Shown: positions 25,187 through 34,386, counted from the first letter of the stretch. The stretch is 64,000 bases of DNA from Oceanobacillus salinisoli (GCF_009733865.1 NZ_WOFB01000002.1:310001-374000); one strand, 5' to 3'. The notes: generated from the sequence alone by a model not told the origin. Numbers and translations: made by a program.

Positions 25187-26368
25187 TTGTTTATTATTCA
25201 TAATGGGAAAATTGTAACAGAAGAGAAAATATTGGAAGGTTATGCAGTAGTTGTGGAAGGAGAGACAATACAGGAGATTATCCCTGAAAGTGATATTTAT
25301 CTTAAGCGTGATGCTAACCTCATTGATGCCAAAGGTGGCTATATATCACCAGGGTTTATCGATATACATTCCGATTATATTGAATCCATTGTTTCTCCAA
25401 GACCTACTAGTATGATGGATATGGATATCAGTCTAAGGGAAGCGGAGAAGATTCTCATCAGTCACGGGATTACAACAATCTTTCATTCCCTGTCTTTTTA
25501 CCGCGAGGATGTTGTTACCCATAAGCCGATGCGCTACCCGAAAAATGTGCAGCGGTTGGTGGACGCAATTAATCGAACACATCACCGTATGCACTTAATT
25601 CGTCATCGACTCCATGCAAGGTTTGAACTGGACAATATTGATCAGGTGGATAGTCTTATCGAAAATATTAAAAATGATAAAATCCATCTTTTGTCCTTCA
25701 TGGATCATACCCCAGGACAAGGGCAGTACCGTGATTTGGAGGTGTTTCGCGACACATTAAAAGGTTATCGTAATTTGACAGATGAGGAAGTGAACGTCAT
25801 CATCGCCGAGCGAAAAAGTAGGGAGCAAATGACGATGGAAAAAATATCGGAAGTAGCAACCTTCGCAATTGATCATGGAATTGCGGTAGCATCCCATGAT
25901 GATGATAATGTAAAAAGATTAGAGCTTGTAAAGTCCTTTGGAACAACAATCAGTGAATTTCCGATTACGTTAGAAGTTGCTAAAAAGGCCAGAGAATTAG
26001 GCTTACATACGATTGTTGGCGCACCGAACGTATTGCTTGGTGGGTCACATTCCGGGAATTTATCGGCTGCTGCAGCAATTAGCTGTCAATGTGCGGACAT
26101 TTTATGCAGTGATTATTATCCTGCAGCACTATTGCATGCTATTTTTGAATTACATGAGAAATATGGCAATGATCTGCATGGCATGTTTATGATGGTGACA
26201 TTAAATCCGGCAAAAGCGGTTCGTTTAGACCATGAATTGGGTTCGATTAAGCCGGGGAAAAAAGCGGACATCTTAATTATTGAGCGAATGGATGACGGCT
26301 ACCCGATGCTAACGACAACCATGGTAAATGGTGCGGTGATGACGACAACCAATTACCGGACGAAATAA
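25187..26368 (+). CDS. phnM: PhnM, alpha-D-ribose 1-methylphosphonate 5-triphosphate diphosphatase
   Basis: 393 residues of the amidohydrolase fold. It removes pyrophosphate from the triphosphate made by PhnGHIL before PhnJ acts. Metal-site motifs are GFIDIHSDYIE, FMDHTPGQGQY, ASHDDD and the ending VRLDHELGSIKPGKKADI. TTG at 25187 is the start, 10 bases after AGGAGG; no better ATG exists. In this operon phnM precedes phnL, the reverse of the usual E. coli order. Confidence 0.93.
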   Translation: MFIIHNGKIVTEEKILEGYAVVVEGETIQEIIPESDIYLKRDANLIDAKGGYISPGFIDIHSDYIESIVSPRPTSMMDMDISLREAEKILISHGITTIFHSLSFYREDVVTHKPMRYPKNVQRLVDAINRTHHRMHLIRHRLHARFELDNIDQVDSLIENIKNDKIHLLSFMDHTPGQGQYRDLEVFRDTLKGYRNLTDEEVNVIIAERKSREQMTMEKISEVATFAIDHGIAVASHDDDNVKRLELVKSFGTTISEFPITLEVAKKARELGLHTIVGAPNVLLGGSHSGNLSAAAAISCQCADILCSDYYPAALLHAIFELHEKYGNDLHGMFMMVTLNPAKAVRLDHELGSIKPGKKADILIIERMDDGYPMLTTTMVNGAVMTTTNYRTK

Positions 26369-26386
26369 TAAAGGAGGGGTTTATCG

Positions 26387-27109
26387 ATGTCCATGCTTGA
26401 AGTCGTAAACTTGGGAAAAACGTTCACTAATTACCATTTAGGTATAACAAGGCAAGCCGTTCACCACATTCATTTTCAAGTGGAAAAGGGACAATTCATT
26501 GGGATTGTTGGCAAAAGCGGAAGCGGGAAATCGACCATTTTAAAAAGTATTTATCGTACGTATTTGCCAGATCAAGGAAATATTTTCTTTGATTCCGAGC
26601 GTTTTGGAAGAATTGATGTCACACAAGCAACGGAGAGGCAAATGATATATTTACGTAAACACGAAATAGGCTATGTTTCCCAGTTTTTAAATGTGATGCC
26701 AAGGACAACAAGCAGGCAGTTAGTTGAAAAGGAATTACTGGAAATGGGGGAATCAGCTGCAGTTGCAAAGTTAGAGGCTGAAAAAGCACTAACCCATTTT
26801 GAGTTGGACAGGGAACTATGGGATACGTTTCCGAATACATTTTCTGGTGGAGAGAGATTACGCTTGAATATTGCGATGGCCACAGTGAAAAAGCCAAGGT
26901 TACTGTTGCTTGATGAACCAACAGCCAGTTTGGATAATCAATCAAAAATAAAGGTCCGGCAAGTCATTGAAAAGCTGAAGGACAGTGGGACGACTTTAGT
27001 TGGAATTTTTCATGATATCGAATTTATGGAGAATCTTTGTGATCAGGTCTTTGATATGCATTCCAAACAGCTGGCAGTCATAGCGGGCGGTAGTGCGGAT
27101 GAAAGCTGA
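26387..27109 (+). CDS. phnL: C-P lyase ATPase subunit PhnL
   Basis: 240 residues. An ABC ATPase needed with PhnGHI for the first reaction. Walker A GKSGSGKST, signature TFSGGERLRLNIA and Walker B LLLLDEPTASLD are present. The stretch VSQFLNVMPRTTSRQLVEKE is PhnL-specific. AAGGAGGGG precedes the ATG. It overlaps the PHP gene by 11 bp. Confidence 0.93.
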   Translation: MSMLEVVNLGKTFTNYHLGITRQAVHHIHFQVEKGQFIGIVGKSGSGKSTILKSIYRTYLPDQGNIFFDSERFGRIDVTQATERQMIYLRKHEIGYVSQFLNVMPRTTSRQLVEKELLEMGESAAVAKLEAEKALTHFELDRELWDTFPNTFSGGERLRLNIAMATVKKPRLLLLDEPTASLDNQSKIKVRQVIEKLKDSGTTLVGIFHDIEFMENLCDQVFDMHSKQLAVIAGGSADES

Positions 27110-27914
27110 TTTGCATGTACATAGTCACTATTCCGATGGGGCAGATTCGATTCAGGAAATTTTGAGGAAGGCAAAAGTGAATGGTTTAACACACCTTAGT
27201 ATCGTAGACCATGACACGGTTGATGGTTTAGAGGCAGCTGTTAATCTTGGGAAAAAGTACGGTATTTCCATCATTCCGGGCATTGAAATCTCTGCCTATG
27301 ATTTTAAAAGAAAGAGAAAAGTTCATGTTCTTGGTTATAGTTATCGGCCGGAAGCTGTACATATTAAAGCGGTTTGTCAGCCGATTCTTGAAAAAAGGCA
27401 GAAACATTCTCTTTGGCAGATTAAACAAATCAACAACTTAGGCTATCGTTTGGATGAACAGGCAATTATGGAAGCCGCGAGACCTGGCCGAACGATTTAC
27501 AAACAGCATATTATGCATCATTTGACAAATGCCGGTCATGATTCTGTGGAATATAGAGAACTATATCGGAAGCTTTTTAAAAATAATGGTGTTGCGTCAG
27601 GCGATATTGAATATGCTGATGTTTTTGAAGTGGTGGAGGCGATCGTAACTGATGGAGGACTAGCCGTAGTTGCCCATCCCGGTCAGTTGGATTCCTATGA
27701 TCTTATACCAGAACTGGTGGAGAAAGGTTTAGGCGGAATAGAGAAGTACCATTCCGATCATACGGATCTCGATCATCAGCGAGTAGATACGTTAGCAAAG
27801 AGGTATAATTTGGTGATGACAGGTGGTACGGATTATCACGGGATTTTTGGAGCGTCTATTAAAATCGGAAAAATTTGCAGTCCTATAAATTTTTTGTTGA
27901 AAAAATGTAAATAA
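27099..27914 (+). CDS. PHP-domain phosphodiesterase of the C-P lyase pathway (PhnPP type)
   Basis: 271 residues. PHP motifs are ADLHVHSHYSDG, SIVDHDTVDG, IPGIEIS, VVAHPGQL and GGTDYHG, giving the trinuclear metal site. In other C-P lyase operons lacking phnP, a PHP enzyme hydrolyses 5-phosphoribosyl 1,2-cyclic phosphate to ribose 5-phosphate and phosphate, doing the work of both PhnP and a phosphatase. No phnP or phnN is seen here, so the same role is inferred. The ATG at 27099 lies inside phnL. A 131-bp gap with no clear promoter follows. Confidence 0.8.
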   Translation: MKADLHVHSHYSDGADSIQEILRKAKVNGLTHLSIVDHDTVDGLEAAVNLGKKYGISIIPGIEISAYDFKRKRKVHVLGYSYRPEAVHIKAVCQPILEKRQKHSLWQIKQINNLGYRLDEQAIMEAARPGRTIYKQHIMHHLTNAGHDSVEYRELYRKLFKNNGVASGDIEYADVFEVVEAIVTDGGLAVVAHPGQLDSYDLIPELVEKGLGGIEKYHSDHTDLDHQRVDTLAKRYNLVMTGGTDYHGIFGASIKIGKICSPINFLLKKCK

Positions 27915-28045
27915 TCTTAATTATGTGTGAAAAGATGGTAAATTCCCGCACTTTCCATTAGGATTATGATTTAATGAGACTAGCCTTGAAATCAATTTTT
28001 TCAGGACAAATTTAAAAAATGAAAAGTATGGAGGGGGAATTGGTA

Positions 28046-29071
28046 ATGCAGAAGAAATGGACTCTATTAATTTTATTGTTTACCTTTACCGCAATGTTGG
28101 CAGCTTGTTCAACTGGAAGTGCCGGAGAAGCAGAAGTGGATGATGTCATTGATATTGTTTGGTATCCGAATGAATCCGGAAATGATTTAAAAGGGGCTCG
28201 GGATGCCATTGGTAGCGAGATAGCTGAGGCAACTGGCAAAGAAGTAGAACATCATTTAACGACAGATTATGCCATCGCAATTGAAACTATAGTGAATAAC
28301 AATGCAGACCTTGCATTCATGGGTGCCCAAGGATATATCGAAGCAAATGAACAGAATGACTCCATTCTGCCTATAGCTGTACCAACTGGGCCTTCAGGTA
28401 CGTTAGATGATGCCATGTATCATAGCTGGTTGGCGGTAAATGTTGACGATCAGGATGATTTCAAAGTAGATGGGGAGTTTTCACTTGATACCATTGAAGG
28501 AAAAAGCTTTTCGTTTGTATCCAACAGCTCTACATCTGGATTTGTTGTACCATCATCTACTATTCTTGGACATTTCTCTGATATGGATCTAACAGAGGAA
28601 GATTTAATGGAAGGTGGTCCACTGTTTTCACAAGTATTATTTGGTGGTTCTCACCAAGGTTCTGCAGTTAATCTATTAAATGGTAATGCGGATATTGCAG
28701 CATTTTGTGATACGTGTGTGGATAACTATGTAGAGGTTGCTGAGGGTGAAGAAAATACGATAGGTGCGGTTTACCGTGTTAAAGATGATGCTGCAGAACC
28801 ATTCAACACAGTTACTGGAAGTGAATTCATGTTAATGAGTGTAACACCAGTATTGAATGCACCATTTGTTGCAAATATGGATGTATTGGGTCAAGAGGAT
28901 TATGACAAGATTCAAGAAGTGTTTGCGTCAGATGAGGTAGCAAATAACGAGGAAATTTTTGTACCGAAAGATTCTGATGCAACCGGTTTGTTCTCTAAAT
29001 CAGAACAGGAAAGATTTGTCCCTGTAGAAGATGAATGGTTTAATCCGATTCGTGAACTTTCTCAAAACTAA
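28046..29071 (+). CDS. phnD: Phosphonate ABC transporter substrate-binding lipoprotein PhnD
   Basis: 341 residues. The lipobox LAAC, with Cys at about residue 21, follows a hydrophobic signal (MQKKWTLLILLFTFTAML), so it is anchored outside the membrane. PhnD-family segments include IVWYPNESG, ADLAFMGAQGYIEANE and GNADIAAFCDTCVD. GGAGGGGG at 28030-28036 supports the ATG at 28046. A hairpin after the stop separates it from phnC, and may keep this highly needed transcript stable. Confidence 0.9.
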   Translation: MQKKWTLLILLFTFTAMLAACSTGSAGEAEVDDVIDIVWYPNESGNDLKGARDAIGSEIAEATGKEVEHHLTTDYAIAIETIVNNNADLAFMGAQGYIEANEQNDSILPIAVPTGPSGTLDDAMYHSWLAVNVDDQDDFKVDGEFSLDTIEGKSFSFVSNSSTSGFVVPSSTILGHFSDMDLTEEDLMEGGPLFSQVLFGGSHQGSAVNLLNGNADIAAFCDTCVDNYVEVAEGEENTIGAVYRVKDDAAEPFNTVTGSEFMLMSVTPVLNAPFVANMDVLGQEDYDKIQEVFASDEVANNEEIFVPKDSDATGLFSKSEQERFVPVEDEWFNPIRELSQN

Positions 29072-29091
29072 AATAAATGATAAGCGATATG

Positions 29092-29116
29092 GAGTATGCA
29101 TAACCATTGCATACTC
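29092..29116 (+). other. Intercistronic hairpin between phnD and phnC
   Basis: GAGTATGC pairs perfectly with GCATACTC around 9 bases, with no T run. Such hairpins often protect the mRNA of binding-protein genes. Confidence 0.6.
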
Positions 29117-29152
29117 TATATTTCTAAAACTATGAAAAAGGAGTTTCGTTCT

Positions 29153-29917
29153 ATGCCATTATTAAAAGTTGAAGGACTAGGAAAGCTGTACGATGGGGAA
29201 ACAAAGGTGTTAAGGGACGTTAACTTTGAAGTGGAGGCAGGAGAGTTTCTATCTATTATCGGTCCATCTGGTGCCGGGAAATCAACCTTACTGAGATGTA
29301 TTAATCGAATGGTTGAGATCAGTGAGGGTAAAGTTATTTTTGATGACTTGGATGTAGGTGAAATGAGGAAAAAAGAATTACGCAAACTGCGAACCAATAT
29401 TGGGATGATTTTCCAGCATTATAATCTTGTTCCTCGTTTAACTGTCATTGAAAATGTACTTCATGGGCGGTTTGGCTATAAATCTACTTTGCAAGGTGTA
29501 TTTGCAAGGTTTACGGAGGAAGAGAAAGAACGGGCGTTTTTCTTACTTGACAAGCTTGGGATTGCAGAACATGCATACAAGCGATGTGATCAATTAAGTG
29601 GTGGACAGCAACAGCGTGTCGGTATATGCCGTGCATTAATTCAGGAGCCGAAACTCATCCTTTGTGACGAACCGATTGCATCCCTTGATCCAAATTCTTC
29701 TAAGGTGATTATGGATTATTTGAAACAGATTAGTACAGAAATGGGAATTACTTGTCTGGTGAATCTCCATCAGGTTGATGTTGCAAAAGAATATGCAGAT
29801 CGAATCATTGGCTTGAAAAAAGGGGAGATTGTTTTTGATGGTCCAAGCAAATTGCTGTATGAAGATCAGATTGAGAATATCTATGGAATAGAAACGAGAG
29901 AATTAATCACGGTTTAA
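29153..29917 (+). CDS. phnC: Phosphonate ABC transporter ATPase PhnC
   Basis: 254 residues. Walker A GPSGAGKST, Q-loop IFQHYNLVPRLTVIENVL (PhnC-like), signature LSGGQQQRVGICRAL, Walker B LILCDEPIASLD. AAGGAG at 29138-29143 selects the ATG at 29153 although the frame opens at 29096. It energises uptake with the two PhnE proteins that follow. Confidence 0.93.
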   Translation: MPLLKVEGLGKLYDGETKVLRDVNFEVEAGEFLSIIGPSGAGKSTLLRCINRMVEISEGKVIFDDLDVGEMRKKELRKLRTNIGMIFQHYNLVPRLTVIENVLHGRFGYKSTLQGVFARFTEEEKERAFFLLDKLGIAEHAYKRCDQLSGGQQQRVGICRALIQEPKLILCDEPIASLDPNSSKVIMDYLKQISTEMGITCLVNLHQVDVAKEYADRIIGLKKGEIVFDGPSKLLYEDQIENIYGIETRELITV

Positions 29918-29930
29918 GGGGACAGGTAGC

Positions 29931-30716
29931 ATGAACGAGAAGAAGATACACAAGAACAAATGGCAGACAACGATATTTCTACTTATTATTATTTTCATAA
30001 CCTACTTATCGACAGCGATAACAGATTTTAACTTCATTGATAGTATAGCAACCATCCCAGCGGCGATTGGATGGATGTTTACCAATCTAATGGTAACCCA
30101 GGAATCTATGGCAAAGATGCCGGCCATTATGGAAAAACTTGGTGAAACTATTTTCATGTCGATTGCTGCCACGACATTGGCTGCAGTTGTATCACTTTTT
30201 CTTGCCTTATTAGGTTCCAAAACGACGAAAGTGAACAATATATTCAGCATGCTTGCTAGATTTATAGCATCCTTTTCGAGGAATATTCCGGTTGTAGCAT
30301 GGTCGTTAATTCTCCTCATTTCATTTGGGCAAAATTCGGTAACCGGATTTTTGGCATTGTTTGTTGCTACACTCGGCTTTTTAACAAGAGCGTTTATTGA
30401 ATCGATTGATGAAGCAAACCAAAGTTCGGTCGAGGCACTTACAGCGACAGGTGCCACTTATTTTCATATTGTCAGTAAAGCCGTTATTCCACAAAGTCTC
30501 CCTCAAATGCTCAGTTGGATTTTGTTTATGATTGAGACGAATATCCGTAGTGCCACATTGGTTGGTATTTTAACGGGTACCGGTATTGGATACATGTTTG
30601 ATTTGTATTATAAGAGCATGAACTATAATGTTGTTGCATTGATTACATTTACCATTGTTATCGCCGTCATTGTCATTGAATTGATATCTAATAAAATACG
30701 GAAGGTGATTTTATAA
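29931..30716 (+). CDS. phnE: Phosphonate ABC transporter permease PhnE (first)
   Basis: 261 residues with about six hydrophobic segments. The EAA-type coupling loop is SSVEALTATGATYFHIVSKAV, and the early NIPVVAWSLI is PhnE-typical. The stop shares its last base with the next ATG (TAATG), so the two permeases are translated together. It probably forms a heterodimer with the following protein. Confidence 0.9.
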   Translation: MNEKKIHKNKWQTTIFLLIIIFITYLSTAITDFNFIDSIATIPAAIGWMFTNLMVTQESMAKMPAIMEKLGETIFMSIAATTLAAVVSLFLALLGSKTTKVNNIFSMLARFIASFSRNIPVVAWSLILLISFGQNSVTGFLALFVATLGFLTRAFIESIDEANQSSVEALTATGATYFHIVSKAVIPQSLPQMLSWILFMIETNIRSATLVGILTGTGIGYMFDLYYKSMNYNVVALITFTIVIAVIVIELISNKIRKVIL

Positions 30717-31579
30717 TGGAAACAAGTCAAGCAATGAATCAGGCTCTTATGAAAAGGAAAAGAAATGGTCAAATTAATATTAAGTCCGGAAACAAAATCG
30801 ATTCGGCTGTGAAATGGACCATTTGGGTGCTGACTGTTTTGACAGTAATATCATTTTTCTTCTTTGATTACACGGGTCTTCAGCTGGAACGTGCGATTAC
30901 AGAGACAGCACATAATTTAAGAGTGATGTTTCTGGAACCCGGATTAAGTCACTTTGGCTGGGGAGAAGCGTTCTATCAGGTTGGGATTACGCTTGGATTA
31001 GGTGTTTTAGCAACGGTTTTTGGTGCGATTATAGCTTTATTTCTATCATTGATGGCAGCAGAAAATTTATCCAAGCCTTGGCTCTCCAAAACTATACGTA
31101 TCATAGTTGCGTTTATCCGTGCAGTACCAACTGTGCTTTGGGTTCTTATTTTCGCGATTGCTGCTGGCCTTGGTAGTGAAGCGGCGGTACTTGGAATGCT
31201 GTTCCACTCTGTTGCGTATTTAGTAAAGGCCTTCTCGGAAGCAATTGAAGAAGTGAATCCTGGTATTATTGAAGCATTGCGGGCAACGGGATCCAGCTGG
31301 TGGCATATTGTGGTGCATGGTGTCTTACCATCTACATTTACATATTTATTATCCTGGACGTTCCTGCGATTTGAAATTAACTTCTCTGTAGCGGTTGCCA
31401 TGGGGGCAGCAGCTGGAGCGGGTGGTATCGGATTTGAATTATTTATGGCATCTGGTTTTTATTTTGACTTAAGGGAAGTTGGTTTTATTACGTATGCCAT
31501 ATTGATTATTGCTATCGTTTTAGAGGTTATTTCAACCAGATTGAAGAATCGTTATTTTCCTTCCTCAGTCAAGGCTTAA
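30716..31579 (+). CDS. phnE: Phosphonate ABC transporter permease PhnE (second)
   Basis: 287 residues, PhnE-like: RAVPTVLWVLIFAIAAGLG and EEVNPGIIEALRATGSSWWH give the permease signature and the coupling loop. A basic cytoplasmic N-terminus (KRKRNGQINIK) precedes the first segment. It is the last gene of the phn operon; a terminator follows. Confidence 0.9.
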   Translation: METSQAMNQALMKRKRNGQINIKSGNKIDSAVKWTIWVLTVLTVISFFFFDYTGLQLERAITETAHNLRVMFLEPGLSHFGWGEAFYQVGITLGLGVLATVFGAIIALFLSLMAAENLSKPWLSKTIRIIVAFIRAVPTVLWVLIFAIAAGLGSEAAVLGMLFHSVAYLVKAFSEAIEEVNPGIIEALRATGSSWWHIVVHGVLPSTFTYLLSWTFLRFEINFSVAVAMGAAAGAGGIGFELFMASGFYFDLREVGFITYAILIIAIVLEVISTRLKNRYFPSSVKA

Positions 31580-31604
31580 ATAGTTAATGAATTGCCTTAG
31601 AAGA

Positions 31605-31638
31605 AAAAATCCCTTAAATTTATCTTTAAGGGGTTTTT
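31605..31638 (+). terminator. Terminator of the phn operon
   Basis: AAATCCCTTAAA pairs with TTTAAGGGGTTTTT (one G-U). Confidence 0.85.
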
Positions 31639-31744
31639 GTCTGCTTAGGAACATATAAAAAATGATAGAGATAATAGAAAGCTAGAAATTTAAAATAGGA
31701 ACCTATAGAATGAGGAATAAGAATAATGATTGGAGAGGGTTTAG

Positions 31745-32296
31745 ATGGAAAGAAAAAGTATAGCTATTGATATGGATGAAGTTCTTGCTGATACCTTTAA
31801 AAAAATACTGAAAACAGCTAATGACTTATTTAACTTATCTATAGATAAAGAGGATGTGAGAGGGAATAAGTTTTGGAATTTATTAAATGAGGAACAGGTT
31901 GTAGAGTTAAGGAAAGCAATTAATGCACCTGGTTTTTTTCGTGATTTGGAAGTCATAGATTCTGCAATTCCTGTAGTTAAAGAGCTTTCTGAGCATTATG
32001 ATATTTACATTGCGACCGCGGCGATGGAAGTGCCAAATTCTTTTATAGACAAATATAATTGGCTAAAGGAGCATTTTCCATTCCTGAACAGCAGCTATTT
32101 TATTTTTTGTGGTAATAAGAAAGTGGTAAATGCTGATTATCTAATTGATGATACAGTAAAGCAACTGGATGCTTTTACTGGTGAGGGTATATTATTTAAG
32201 ACAATCTTCAATGAAAATCTGCAAACCAATCATGTCCAGGTGGATAACTGGAAGGAAGTACTGGAATACTTCAACAGCCTAAGAATATCCGTTTAG
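31745..32296 (+). CDS. 5'-nucleotidase / deoxyribonucleotidase (HAD superfamily, NT5C-like)
   Basis: 183 residues. The HAD motif I is AIDMDEVLAD, with the nucleophilic Asp; the remainder (PGFFRDLEVIDSAIPVVKEL, IATAAMEVPNSF, YLIDDTVKQ) matches the small cytosolic 5'(3')-nucleotidase family. It would release phosphate from nucleoside monophosphates. GGAGAGGG precedes the ATG. It stands alone between the phn terminator and repeat S copy 6. Preferred substrate is not readable. Confidence 0.85.
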   Translation: MERKSIAIDMDEVLADTFKKILKTANDLFNLSIDKEDVRGNKFWNLLNEEQVVELRKAINAPGFFRDLEVIDSAIPVVKELSEHYDIYIATAAMEVPNSFIDKYNWLKEHFPFLNSSYFIFCGNKKVVNADYLIDDTVKQLDAFTGEGILFKTIFNENLQTNHVQVDNWKEVLEYFNSLRISV

Positions 32297-32325
32297 GTAC
32301 CTGTCACTTCCCGGTTTTTGTCGAA
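32296..32325 (-). repeat. Short repeat family S, copy 6 (inverted)
   Basis: GGTACCTGTCACTTCCCGG then TTTTTGTCGAAA on the plus strand, starting at the stop codon of the nucleotidase gene. Confidence 0.8.
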
Positions 32326-32421
32326 AGATGGAGCTATATAAAAAAAGAGGGTGCCTGATTGGCCCCTCTATCAATTACCATGTCATCAAAAAATGTAATC
32401 AGAAATTAGTAAGCTTAGAGA

Positions 32422-33279
32422 TTAGTTATTCTTCACTGGATGGTAATAGACATGTTCGGTATAGTCTGTAATAATTCCATCTACATTCATCGCAAATAAA
32501 CGGTTTGCTTCTTCTTGGGATCTAGACGTGTATGGATAGATTTCCATATCTACTTCATGCACACGGTCGACAAGTTCCTCTGTTACAATGTTCATGTTCG
32601 GATTGAAATAATCAGCATATGTTGCGAACTCTGCTAGTTGCTCGTCCGTAACATCGGCCCATGTTACACCAGCTAATACACCATGAGGAATTTGCGGCAA
32701 TAGTTCTTTTGATTTTTTCATAGATTCATGGTTAAAGGATTGGATGATAATTTTACCATTATTCGTTTGATCCATATTACGTTCCTTTAAAGCTTCGGCA
32801 ACTTTCTCTTCCATTCCAGGGTATAGTTCCGGTGCTTTAAGCTCTATTAAAATACCAGCTTTACCACGAAAAGCATCTAGTACTTCTTCAAAGGTAGGAA
32901 TCTTTTCACCAGCATATTCTTCACTAAACCAGCTTCCAGCATCCAATTGTCTAATTTCCTCTAATGTAAAATCACTTACTTGTCCTGTTCCATTCGTTGT
33001 ACGGTCTACCGTTGTATCATGAATAATTATCAGTTCTCCATCCTCTGTCATTTGAACATCAATTTCAATATAGTCTGCCTTCATTTCAAAGCCCTTTTGG
33101 AAAGCAGCCATCGTGTTTTCCGGTGCATGCCCACTTGCACCGCGATGGGCAACATTAATCATTTTCTGCTGCTCTTGCTTTGAAATGGTGCTGTTCTCTG
33201 CTGCGAAGGCGGGGGGAGTAAACATCGTCATTGCTATGGTACCAGCCGCCATAAAAGAAAAGAGACGTTTCATTTTCAT
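32422..33279 (-). CDS. Secreted glycerophosphodiester phosphodiesterase (GlpQ-like)
   Basis: 285 residues. A signal peptide ends near PPAFAAEN, so the enzyme is exported. The GDPD domain has VAHRGASGHAPENTMAAF, the metal-site segment ADYIEIDVQMTEDGELIIIHD and VDRTTNGTG. It hydrolyses glycerophosphodiesters or wall teichoic acid fragments to glycerol 3-phosphate. AAGGAG selects the ATG at 33279 rather than the GTG at 33288. The promoter region carries a candidate Pho box. Confidence 0.92.
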   Translation of the reverse strand: MKMKRLFSFMAAGTIAMTMFTPPAFAAENSTISKQEQQKMINVAHRGASGHAPENTMAAFQKGFEMKADYIEIDVQMTEDGELIIIHDTTVDRTTNGTGQVSDFTLEEIRQLDAGSWFSEEYAGEKIPTFEEVLDAFRGKAGILIELKAPELYPGMEEKVAEALKERNMDQTNNGKIIIQSFNHESMKKSKELLPQIPHGVLAGVTWADVTDEQLAEFATYADYFNPNMNIVTEELVDRVHEVDMEIYPYTSRSQEEANRLFAMNVDGIITDYTEHVYYHPVKNN

Positions 33280-33310
33280 AAAAATCACTCCTTATATTTT
33301 TATTAACTCT

Positions 33311-33353
33311 ATTATAAAAAGTAGATGTGAAGTACGTATTAATAGACTATTAA
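33311..33353 (-). promoter_or_regulatory. Candidate Pho box and promoter of the glycerophosphodiesterase gene
   Basis: On the minus strand TTAATA, TTAATA, TTCACA and TTTTTA occur at exact 11-bp steps (plus positions 33348, 33337, 33326, 33315), with a TATAAT -10 at 33316-33311. This is the tandem pattern of PhoP sites, though the fourth repeat overlaps the -10. Confidence 0.55.
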
Positions 33354-33403
33354 ATATCTATAAGGAAAAATGCGAGAATTGTCCCGCATCCAAAGTATTA
33401 CCG

Positions 33404-33433
33404 TTCGACAAATTTCGGGAAGTGACAGGCACC
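33404..33433 (+). repeat. Short repeat family S, copy 7
   Basis: TTCGACAAATTTCGGGAAG then TGACAGGCACC. Confidence 0.8.
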
Positions 33434-33442
33434 TGAAGGGAA

Positions 33443-33484
33443 CAAAAAAAGATCTAGCTTTGTTTTGAGCTAGATCTTTTAAAA
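33443..33484. terminator. Bidirectional terminator
   Basis: AAAAGATCTAGCT pairs perfectly with AGCTAGATCTTTT; A and T runs lie on both sides. It ends the DUF1002 gene on the minus strand. Confidence 0.85.
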
Positions 33485-33486
33485 CA

Positions 33487-34386
33487 CTATTCTTTTGCGA
33501 AGAATGAAACAAGGAAATCCCAAATGGATTGTAGGAATCCCATAAAGGAATTGATTATGTTTTGTCCTTCTTCACTTTGTGCAAATTCAGCAACTTTATC
33601 TTTTGCTGTATCAATCGTTTGATTTACTTTATCCCAATCAATATTTAATCCCTTTAACTTATTGAATAGGGAAACCAATTGATCCAATTGTGCATCCGTC
33701 AGGGAAATCCCTAATTCTTCAGCTAATCGCTGAATCATAGCCCGAATTTCTTCCTCTGTTTGCGGATTTTGTTCTGCCATTTCCGTCTTGATTAGGTTCA
33801 TTAGTTCTACCGCTTTATCTTCACCAATATTTTCATCTTCAGATAGTTCAGCTGTAACTACCATTTCTTCGTTGGCAGCTTGCTTCATATCCTCATCGAT
33901 TGTTTCGCCTGTAGAAACCTCATAAGCTTTAAAAATCCCTGTTAATGCTCCTGTACCGGATACCGTAAATGGTGCAGTAACATAAATTTCTGCATCGGTT
34001 ACTCCAGCAGTAGCTAAAGGATTGATATACATTTCCTCTGTAATATAGTTGATATTATTCGTTTCAACAGCTAAACCAGTATCTGCTTCCCCGAAGGTAA
34101 TTCTTGCAGAGGAGATTGCTCTGCTTCCAATTTGTGCTGCAGGGATATAATCACCCAAATATTGATGTTCTTCTTCGTTTGTTACATATACAATTTGTAC
34201 ATTATTCTCATTTTCAATACCCATATCTTCTAAAACAGTTTGTTTCTGTTCTTCGGTTAAGTCCTCGCCAAGAGTTACAATCACATCACCTGGGACAGCA
34301 TCAGCGCTAATTACTGGTGATAACATAAATAGCAGCATGGTAACAGAAAATAACACGATTCCAATCTTATGAGCTGTTTTTTTCAA
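33487..34386 (-). CDS. DUF1002 protein (YpuA-like), secreted
   Basis: 299 residues. A signal peptide (KIGIVLFSVTMLLFMLSPVISA) precedes GDVIVTLGEDLTEEQKQTVL, the DUF1002 hallmark also found in B. subtilis YpuA. Much of the rest is helical and acidic; the C-terminus ends in an amphipathic or membrane-like segment (SIWDFLVSFFAKE). The function is unknown and it is likely outside the membrane. AAGGAAGGG precedes the ATG. Confidence 0.8.
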   Translation of the reverse strand: MKKTAHKIGIVLFSVTMLLFMLSPVISADAVPGDVIVTLGEDLTEEQKQTVLEDMGIENENNVQIVYVTNEEEHQYLGDYIPAAQIGSRAISSARITFGEADTGLAVETNNINYITEEMYINPLATAGVTDAEIYVTAPFTVSGTGALTGIFKAYEVSTGETIDEDMKQAANEEMVVTAELSEDENIGEDKAVELMNLIKTEMAEQNPQTEEEIRAMIQRLAEELGISLTDAQLDQLVSLFNKLKGLNIDWDKVNQTIDTAKDKVAEFAQSEEGQNIINSFMGFLQSIWDFLVSFFAKE

